From Chloroflexota bacterium (GTDB taxonomy: Bacteria > Chloroflexota > Anaerolineae > Promineifilales > Promineifilaceae), in NCBI GenBank assembly GCA_963169155.1, contig CAUJGI010000649.1, positions 1 through 10,194 on the forward strand: a stretch of 10,194 bases of DNA. Reading direction: 5' to 3'. The notes under the pieces were generated by a model. That model was not told the DNA's origin. It worked only from the letters and a program-made list of their open reading frames with translations, and ran no database searches. This document shows positions 1-4,013 of this stretch, one piece after another; within the stretch, counting starts at the first letter, position 1; the number at the start of each line of letters is the position of its first letter. The position numbers and the translations under genes are program-made.

Positions 1-235
1 TTTCTTCGTCTGTCTCTTCTTCACCAGCTTCGATGCCGTCGCTGGCTGCGGCGGATGTGTCAGTGTCGGTGGGGGTGGTGGCAACGGCCGTCTCCTCCGC
101 ACCCTCATCCGGTCCCTGCACAAACGCCGGGGGCGACAGCCAGAACCAGAGCAGCAGGGCAATCAGGATGATCAGAACGATCAGCTTAAAAATATCGAAG
201 CGCCTGACTTCACTTCTTTCTCGGTGATGAATCAT
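1..235 (-). CDS. One-pass membrane protein, C-terminus beyond the left edge
   Basis: Not a recognised family. The ATG at 235 opens a frame that stays open to base 1, so at least 78 residues are present and the C-terminus is missing. The visible part is a short charged cytoplasmic start (MIHHRERSEVRRFDIFK), one strong hydrophobic helix at about residues 18-34 (LIVLIILIALLLWFWL), then an acidic, Thr/Ser/Ala-rich segment (DTDTSAASDG, EAGEEETDEE) that looks like an extracytoplasmic linker. Basic residues before the helix and acidic ones after it suggest N-in, C-out topology. It begins 5 bases after the stop of the upstream minus-strand gene, with GAGGGG about 10 bases before the ATG, so the two are probably co-transcribed. 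The distal domain that would give a function is outside the window. The frame is convincing; the function is unknown. Confidence 0.7.
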   Translation of the reverse strand, partial: MIHHRERSEVRRFDIFKLIVLIILIALLLWFWLSPPAFVQGPDEGAEETAVATTPTDTDTSAAASDGIEAGEEETDEE

Positions 236-240
236 CCGCT

Positions 241-720
241 TTACCCCTCACCCTGGCTGTTTTTGGCCACGTCGGCATACTGCCGCGCCTCGGCAATCCA
301 CAGCTCCGGATCGATTGCCTGCCACTCTTCGGGATTGATAATTTCGCGGGCGCGTTCCGGGGTGAGCGCGGCCAGCTGGGCAAAGGTATACACCCCGGCC
401 TCGTTGAAGCGGCGGCTAAATACATCGCCAATGCCGTGGATTTTCTGCAGCCGGTCGCGCTCCAGCAGCACTTCTTTAACCACTTCCTGCACAATCACCT
501 GGGGTGCCCGATTGAGCGCTTCTTGCAGGCGAGCCGCCAGGGACGCTTTTTCCGCCTCCAGCGCCGCCACTTTACCCTGGAGATCGATGCCGACCGAGCG
601 GCTGGCGGCGGCGGTTGCTGCAACAGCTTCTTCTTCCCGTCGCCAAAAGAGCCAGTCGATCACCCATTCAATGACCCAACCCAAAATCAAACCAATGATT
701 AACCCAACCCAAAAATTCAT
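241..720 (-). CDS. Membrane-anchored coiled-coil protein with C-terminal helix-hairpin-helix domain
   Basis: A 159-residue protein in three parts. Residues 4-26 form a Gly/Trp-rich transmembrane helix (GLIIGLILGWVIEWVIDWLF) followed by a basic/acidic stop (WRREEE). Residues 46-70 are a short coiled coil (KVAALEAEKASLAARLQEAL). Residues 90-150 are a helix-hairpin-helix module with the signature LQKIHGIGDVFSRRFNEAG, then TFAQLAALTP and WQAIDPELWIAEA. This module matches the family described as predicted flap-endonuclease-1-like or helix-3-turn-helix proteins (COG3743 type). No catalytic acidic cluster is visible, so binding to DNA or protein is more likely than nuclease activity. The start is well supported by AGGAGG five bases upstream. 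It leads a two-gene unit with the partial membrane protein downstream. Its role in the cell is not established from sequence. Confidence 0.85.
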   Translation of the reverse strand: MNFWVGLIIGLILGWVIEWVIDWLFWRREEEAVAATAAASRSVGIDLQGKVAALEAEKASLAARLQEALNRAPQVIVQEVVKEVLLERDRLQKIHGIGDVFSRRFNEAGVYTFAQLAALTPERAREIINPEEWQAIDPELWIAEARQYADVAKNSQGEG

Positions 721-725
721 ACCGT

Positions 726-731
726 CCTCCT
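726..731 (-). promoter_or_regulatory. Ribosome binding site AGGAGG for the HhH protein
   Basis: On the minus strand AGGAGG is followed by ACGGT and the ATG at 720. It is a full-strength Shine-Dalgarno with a five-base spacer and fixes the start of this gene. Most other genes in the window have much weaker sites. Confidence 0.85.
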
Positions 732-897
732 AAAAATAATTGGCTAACTGAACAAAGGGTGCTTTGAAATTGGCAGGAATGACACACGCCGAGGCACCGG
801 CTGACGCGATTTGCGCGCCGTTCCGCCGCCGGGTCTCAACTTTGAAATTCGCAAGGCACCTGATTTGGTGCTGAACAGACGCGCCGTATAGGAAATT

Positions 898-946
898 AGT
901 CACATATTGCCAGTTGGGGCAGCAACTGGGAATGGTTTTTGTGACT
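898..946. repeat. Nested inverted repeat upstream of the ECF sigma gene
   Basis: The outer arms are AGTCACA (898-904) and TGTGACT (940-946). Inside is a perfect 7-bp stem, CCAGTTG (910-916) with CAACTGG (923-929), around the loop GGGCAG. It could be an RNA secondary structure in the sigma-factor leader, an operator, or a chance structure. The short T stretch (TTTTT) just before the outer right arm would also suit a weak terminator on the plus strand. Confidence 0.45.
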
Positions 947-968
947 TGTGGGAGTTGTTGGGGTCAAT

Positions 969-998
969 GCTGGCAGAGATTTTACCAACCTTGCCAGC
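969..998. repeat. Inverted repeat GCTGGCA/TGCCAGC
   Basis: A perfect 7-bp pair, GCTGGCA at 969-975 and TGCCAGC at 992-998, with a 16-base loop. The same arm sequence returns at 1031-1037 and 1158-1164 and in near-complement form at 1143-1148, so the region holds a small family of related repeats rather than one isolated hairpin. Confidence 0.4.
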
Positions 999-1218
999 AG
1001 CAGGCATAACAAAGGCGCTTTGGCTCAGGTGCTGGCAGGCAAACGGCCGTCATACACTTTATGCGTTTCAGCGATAGGTGAACCTTTGCCCGGCAAAAAA
1101 ACACACAGCTGTACCAGTCATCGTCGTTTGCTGACCAAACACGCCAGCAGCTTTTCGGCTGGCAGGCAGATGCGGCCAACGCCTGCACGCATTTGCGCAG
1201 AGGGGACGTTTTACCGGC

Positions 1219-1806
1219 ATGGGGCAACACGCTCTCGCAGAGCTGTCCGACACGGCGCTCATCGAACTCTGTCACCAACGAGGGTCCGGGGACGAACGGC
1301 CGTTTCAGGAACTCATGAAACGCTACCAGTCCATGGTCTGGCGGCTGTGTTACCGCTACCTGCGCCACCCTCAAGACGCCGAAGACCTGACCCAGGATGT
1401 TTTTTTCAGGGTGTACCGCAGCCTGGCCCAGTTCGAAGGGCGTTCGTCTTTCAAAACCTGGCTGCACCGCGTGGCGGTGAACACCTGCCAGAACGAAATT
1501 CGCCGCCGGAGCCGACGGCCGCAAGAAGCCGCCGCCGAGCTGGAAGCCATCGCCGAAATCATGCCCGGGAGCCAATCAACCGAACGTACCTACCAGGAAA
1601 AATATACCCGGGAGCTGCTGGCCGCCGCCCTGGCCCAGCTGGACCCGGACGTCAGCGAGATTTTGTATATGAAAGATTATGAGGAACGGCCGTACCACGA
1701 AATTGCGGAGCTGTTCGATATTGGCCTGAGTGCCGCCAAAATGCGCGTGCAGCGCGCCCGCCTGGCGCTGCTGGTGCAGGTCCGCCAACTGGCAGGTGAT
1801 TTATGA
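1219..1806 (+). CDS. ECF-type RNA polymerase sigma factor
   Basis: A 195-residue extracytoplasmic-function sigma factor that would direct RNA polymerase to a dedicated promoter set. Region 2 covers about residues 29-101, with the core-binding motif DAEDLTQDVFFRVYRSL and the -10 recognition segment FEGRSSFKTWLHRVAVNTC, ending in the basic tail RRRSRRPQ. Region 4, about residues 131-187, has the -35 helix-turn-helix (ERPYHEIAELFDIGLSAAKM, then RVQRAR). Region 3 is absent, as expected. The ATG at 1219 was chosen because the N-terminus then aligns with the second sigma factor at 8385; GAGGGG lies upstream at a long spacing. Its TGA overlaps the next ATG (ATGA), so the putative anti-sigma gene is translationally coupled. 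It is about 74% identical over region 2 (51 of 69 residues counted by eye) to the ECF at 8385-8990. Confidence 0.95.
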   Translation: MGQHALAELSDTALIELCHQRGSGDERPFQELMKRYQSMVWRLCYRYLRHPQDAEDLTQDVFFRVYRSLAQFEGRSSFKTWLHRVAVNTCQNEIRRRSRRPQEAAAELEAIAEIMPGSQSTERTYQEKYTRELLAAALAQLDPDVSEILYMKDYEERPYHEIAELFDIGLSAAKMRVQRARLALLVQVRQLAGDL

Positions 1807-2177
1807 CCCACCCAACCCAACCGTTAACCGACGAACTCCTGAAGCAGTTTGTTGCTGGAGAGTTAGACGAAGCCCAGACCGAGGCGGTTTTAACGCGCCT
1901 GGCCGAAGACGAGGCCAGCCTGGAAAAGGTCGATGCCTTGTGGCAGAATCAAGCAGCAGCCACGGCCGTTTTCACCATCCCGACCCTGGAACCAGAGCGT
2001 GCCCAACGGCTGCGCCAGCGCCTGCTGCGCCAGATTCACCGGTCGAACCTGGGTGCCAACGTCATCAAACTGGGGACGCAGGGGTTTGGCAGCGTGGCCG
2101 TGAGCCTGTTACGGCCGTTGCTCAACACCCCCACCCGCGAACACCGTCACAGAAGGAGAGGCAGAACCCATGATTGA
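1803..2177 (+). CDS. Small soluble protein, putative anti-sigma factor
   Basis: A 124-residue protein starting inside the stop of the ECF gene (ATGA overlap), the usual position of a cognate anti-sigma factor. The N-terminal half (LTDELLKQFVAGELDEAQ, then AVLTRLAEDEASLEKVDALW) is a helical pattern like the N-terminal segment of anti-sigma proteins, where 'GELDEAQ' resembles the 'DGELs..e' signature. It has no HxxxCxxC zinc motif and no cysteine at all, and no membrane-spanning helix. The C-terminal half contains an Arg/Leu-rich helix (ERAQRLRQRLLRQIHRSNLG) and a short amphipathic stretch (GTQGFGSVAVSLLRPLL), then a very basic tail that overlaps the ribosome binding site and start of the MscS gene. 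The function is inferred from position and N-terminal resemblance; I do not recognise a characterised family for the whole chain. Confidence 0.7.
   Translation: MTHPTQPLTDELLKQFVAGELDEAQTEAVLTRLAEDEASLEKVDALWQNQAAATAVFTIPTLEPERAQRLRQRLLRQIHRSNLGANVIKLGTQGFGSVAVSLLRPLLNTPTREHRHRRRGRTHD
2153..2158 (+). promoter_or_regulatory. Ribosome binding site AAGGAG for the MscS-like channel
   Basis: AAGGAG lies 11 bases before the ATG at 2170, inside the coding end of the putative anti-sigma gene, whose stop lies 8 bases into the channel gene. The overlap plus this internal site indicates coupled but independently initiated translation. Confidence 0.65.
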
Positions 2178-3021
2178 TTTTGAGATCATCCAAAACGCCC
2201 TCAGCAACATGGTGGCCAACGCCATCGATTACGCCCCACGCCTACTAACCGCGCTGGTGATCTTGCTGGCGGGCTGGCTGCTGGCCAAGTTTGTCGCCAC
2301 CGTCGTGCAGCGCCTGGCTGAAAAAGTGCGCCTGGAAGAGCTGCTGGCGCGCACCGGCATTAAGGCCGGGCTGGAAAAAGCGCAAATCAACCGCAGCGGC
2401 ACCCAGCTTTTGGGCATGCTGCTTTACTGGATCATTTTCCTCAACTTTATCCTGATTGCCCTGGAAAGTTTGGGGCTGGATGCGGCCGTGACGCCGCTGC
2501 GCAGCCTCATCGCCTTCCTACCCCGCCTGCTGGCCGCCCTGGCCACGCTCACCGCTGGGGTGCTGCTGGCCCAATTCCTGGGCAAAGCAGCCCAGGCCGC
2601 CATGAGCAGCATGGGCGTGGAATTTCACCAGGAGGTTGGCCAGGGGGTCAACGTGCTGCTCATCATCATGATTGTGATTGTGGTGCTGGAGCAGTTGGGG
2701 ATCAACGCCAGCATCATGACCAACATCTTCACCAACGTCATCACCCTGGCCGTGGCCGGGCTGGCGCTGGCCTTTGGCCTGGGCGGCCGCGACGTGGCCC
2801 GCAGCGTGCTGGCCGGGTATTACGCCCGCGAGCAGTTTGCTCTGGGCGACCAGGTCAACATCGACGGCGCGGAAGGTGTTTTGGAAGCGATTGGCCCACT
2901 CAACGCGGAAATCCGCCTGGGCAGCGAGCGCCTGATTGTGCCTAACACGGTATTGACGGAAACGGCCGTAAAAATCAAAGATCCCGGCCTCGACCAACCC
3001 ATCCTGGAACTCGACGAATAA
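2170..3021 (+). CDS. Small MscS-family mechanosensitive channel (CmpX-like)
   Basis: A 283-residue inner-membrane protein of the MscS superfamily. Hydrophobic segments lie at about 21-45, 78-100, 115-137, 159-178 and 186-208. The last continues into the pore helix and hinge AFGLGGRDVARSVLAGYYAR, the most diagnostic MscS feature. It is followed by the beta domain (about 222-268: ALGDQVNIDGAEGVLEAIG, RLIVPNTVLTETAV). The protein stops there and lacks the large C-terminal alpha/beta cage of E. coli MscS. Two copies of a 'conserved TM helix' unit are visible (APRLLTALVILLAGWLLAKF and LPRLLAALATLTAGVLLAQF), the layout of the Pseudomonas CmpX type. It is the third gene of the ECF unit, so it may act in osmotic or membrane-tension signalling to that sigma factor. 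Family assignment is firm; the coupling is inferred. Confidence 0.92.
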   Translation: MIDFEIIQNALSNMVANAIDYAPRLLTALVILLAGWLLAKFVATVVQRLAEKVRLEELLARTGIKAGLEKAQINRSGTQLLGMLLYWIIFLNFILIALESLGLDAAVTPLRSLIAFLPRLLAALATLTAGVLLAQFLGKAAQAAMSSMGVEFHQEVGQGVNVLLIIMIVIVVLEQLGINASIMTNIFTNVITLAVAGLALAFGLGGRDVARSVLAGYYAREQFALGDQVNIDGAEGVLEAIGPLNAEIRLGSERLIVPNTVLTETAVKIKDPGLDQPILELDE

Positions 3022-3077
3022 AACTGTCTTCTACCCAACACTGGTACCTGAGCAGCTTGTCGATCAAATGGAATGGC

Positions 3078-3125
3078 TCACGCAAAGGCGCAAAGGAGTG
3101 AATTTTCCTTTGCGCCTTTGCGTGA
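3078..3125. repeat. Perfect 20-bp inverted repeat built from duplicated CGCAAAGG
   Basis: The left arm is TCACGCAAAGGCGCAAAGGA (3078-3097). The right arm at 3106-3125 is its exact reverse complement, with the 8-base loop GTGAATTT. Each arm contains CGCAAAGG twice in tandem. Similar CGCAAAGGCGCAAAGG strings are, from memory, common dispersed repeats in several phyla including Chloroflexota and cyanobacteria. No T tract follows either arm, so it is not a classical terminator. Confidence 0.85.
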
Positions 3126-3156
3126 AACCAAATGACACCCTGTTTGCAAACCCACC

Positions 3157-3180
3157 AAACGGCCGTTTCGGCTGTTTTTT
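3157..3180 (+). terminator. Probable rho-independent terminator of the ECF-MscS unit
   Basis: AAACGGCC (3157-3164) pairs with GGCTGTTT (3170-3177), with one G-T wobble, around the loop GTTTC. The T run at 3175-3180 is followed by CTTT. The hairpin recruits one copy of the ACGGCCGT palindrome (3159-3166). It lies about 135 bases after the channel stop codon, which is far but acceptable. The stem is modest in length. Confidence 0.55.
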
Positions 3181-3227
3181 CTTTCCCGTAACCTTCAAAC
3201 GTAAAAATTTCTCCCTTCTCCCCGCCG

Positions 3228-3256
3228 CTGCGCGCTCTGCGTCTCTGCGTTGAAAT
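3228..3256. repeat. Partial copy of an ACGCAGAGACGCAGAG-type dispersed repeat
   Basis: On the minus strand the segment reads TTCAACGCAGAGACGCAGAG followed by CGCGCAGCG. Tandem ACGCAGAG units of this sort are a frequent intergenic repeat in Chloroflexota, cyanobacteria and others (from memory). Only about two units are clear and no opposite arm is present, so this looks like a decayed half of an inverted element. Confidence 0.55.
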
Positions 3257-3333
3257 GATTATTCGGCAGAATTTCACACCCTTCCCAATGTATTTTTCGT
3301 GATTCCAGCTATACTTTGTTTCATTGGCCCATA

Positions 3334-3362
3334 TTGAATGCACCAGGAAAAGCCTCTATAAT
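3334..3362 (+). promoter_or_regulatory. Sigma70-type promoter of the five-gene signalling unit
   Basis: TTGAAT at 3334-3339 (four of six consensus bases) and a perfect TATAAT at 3357-3362 are separated by exactly 17 bases. Transcription would begin near 3369, leaving a leader of roughly 45 bases before the ATG at 3415. It is the best promoter in the window and suggests housekeeping rather than ECF-dependent expression of the downstream genes. Confidence 0.75.
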
Positions 3363-3414
3363 TTTTGAGTTCTACCCTTTCCCATTTTAGCTTGTAAAGA
3401 AAGATCCTTGAATC

Positions 3415-4002
3415 ATGGCAAAAAAAGTGGCAGTTTCCCCCAAGAGTGACCCTATGACAGAAAAAAAGCAGACCCCCGCCAGCGGCGAGCTGGAAAATCT
3501 CCGCGAAATCCTTTTTGGCAATCAGGTGCGCGCCACCGAGGATCGCCTGAATCAGCTGGAAGAAACGGTGCAAAAGCAGCACCGCGACTTGACCGACGCG
3601 CTCAACAAGCAGGCCGCCGCCCAGCGTGACGCCACCGACGCCTCGGAAAAAGCGCTCAAAACCCAGCTGAGCAACCAGGCCAACACCGCCCAGGCCAACC
3701 ACCAGGCGCTGGAAGAAAGCCTTAACCAGCTGCGCGCCGACCACAAGCGGCTGATGGATGAAATGCAGGCGGCCTTCACCCAGGAGCTGGAAAATTTGCG
3801 CAGCAGCCTCACCGACCACATTCGTCGCATGCAAAACGAGTCGCGCCAGCGTGATGATGATTTGCGCCAGGAGCTGCTCACCGTGAGCAATTGGCTGGAC
3901 AACAAGCTCACCCCACGCCTAAATTTGGGCCAAATGCTCATCGACATTGGCCAACAGCTGCAGAGCGACAACGGGAACACCGCTTCCCCCGAAGATGAAT
4001 AA
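3415..4002 (+). CDS. Coiled-coil protein of unknown function
   Basis: A 195-residue hydrophilic protein with no signal peptide, membrane helix or cysteine. After a basic start (MAKKVAVSPKSD), residues 25-50 carry the motif ELENLREILFGNQVRA followed by RLNQLEE. The centre (45-160) is continuous coiled coil rich in Gln, Ala, Asp and Arg. The C-terminus has a conserved-looking LNLGQMLIDIGQQL and an acidic tail. The 'LRxILxxxxxxxxxRLxxLE' start recurs in the next protein (VLRAILLDEERQRIRQLE), so the two probably share a docking or assembly element and work together. The start at 3415 is uncertain: a second ATG at 3454 would trim 13 residues, and neither has a strong ribosome binding site. It is the first gene of the unit after the promoter, 11 bases ahead of the next gene. 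The function is unknown; a cytoplasmic scaffold is my inference. Confidence 0.85.
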   Translation: MAKKVAVSPKSDPMTEKKQTPASGELENLREILFGNQVRATEDRLNQLEETVQKQHRDLTDALNKQAAAQRDATDASEKALKTQLSNQANTAQANHQALEESLNQLRADHKRLMDEMQAAFTQELENLRSSLTDHIRRMQNESRQRDDDLRQELLTVSNWLDNKLTPRLNLGQMLIDIGQQLQSDNGNTASPEDE

Positions 4003-4013
4003 CCCGCGTTGCT

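Larger units (their letters stand above)
721..1218. other. Gene-free divergent intergenic region, rich in inverted repeats
   Basis: About 500 bases separate the minus-strand HhH gene from the plus-strand ECF sigma gene. I see no credible gene here. It holds a nested inverted repeat at 898-946, a hairpin at 969-998, one ACGGCCGT palindrome at 1043-1050, an interrupted palindrome TTTGCC-C-GGCAAA at 1085-1097, and a hairpin GCCAGC/GCTGGC at 1143-1163. The 11-mer GCTGGCAGGCA occurs twice (1031-1041, 1158-1168). Promoters for both flanking genes should lie here, but I found no convincing -35/-10 pair. TTGGTG-N16-TATAGG at 865-892 is the best plus-strand candidate and is weak. Confidence 0.7.
3022..3414. 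other. Gene-free intergenic region with two dispersed repeats, a terminator and a promoter
   Basis: About 390 bases between the MscS gene and the coiled-coil gene. In order it holds a perfect 20-bp inverted repeat (3078-3125), a probable intrinsic terminator (3157-3180), a remnant of a second dispersed repeat near 3228-3256 (CTCTGCGTCTCTGCGTTGAA), and a sigma70-type promoter (3334-3362). Open frames on both strands here only read through the repeats (for example HAKAQRK and STQRRRAR on the minus strand) and are not genes. Confidence 0.75.

Noticed and set aside
1053..1058. TACACT as a -10 box before the first ECF gene
   Set aside because: The hexamer at the proper upstream distance (TGCTGG) has no resemblance to a -35 box.
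982..1575. Long open frame on the minus strand opposite the first ECF sigma gene, with a similar-looking one opposite the second ECF gene (8622-9035)
   Set aside because: Both are antisense readings of conserved sigma-factor codons; their resemblance to each other follows from the paralogy of the sense genes. No ribosome binding site or known domain.
948..1682. Plus-strand open frame of 244 codons entering the ECF gene in another frame
   Set aside because: It overlaps the firmly identified sigma factor and its translation is low-complexity Arg/Pro/Gly without a domain.
3078..3125. CRISPR-like repeat or classical terminator
   Set aside because: Only one inverted pair, no spacer-repeat periodicity, and no T tract after either arm.
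2975..3343. Minus-strand open frame between the MscS gene and the coiled-coil gene
   Set aside because: Its translation reads through known repeat types (HAKAQRK, STQRRRAR) and the channel 3' end; it is repeat-derived, not a gene.
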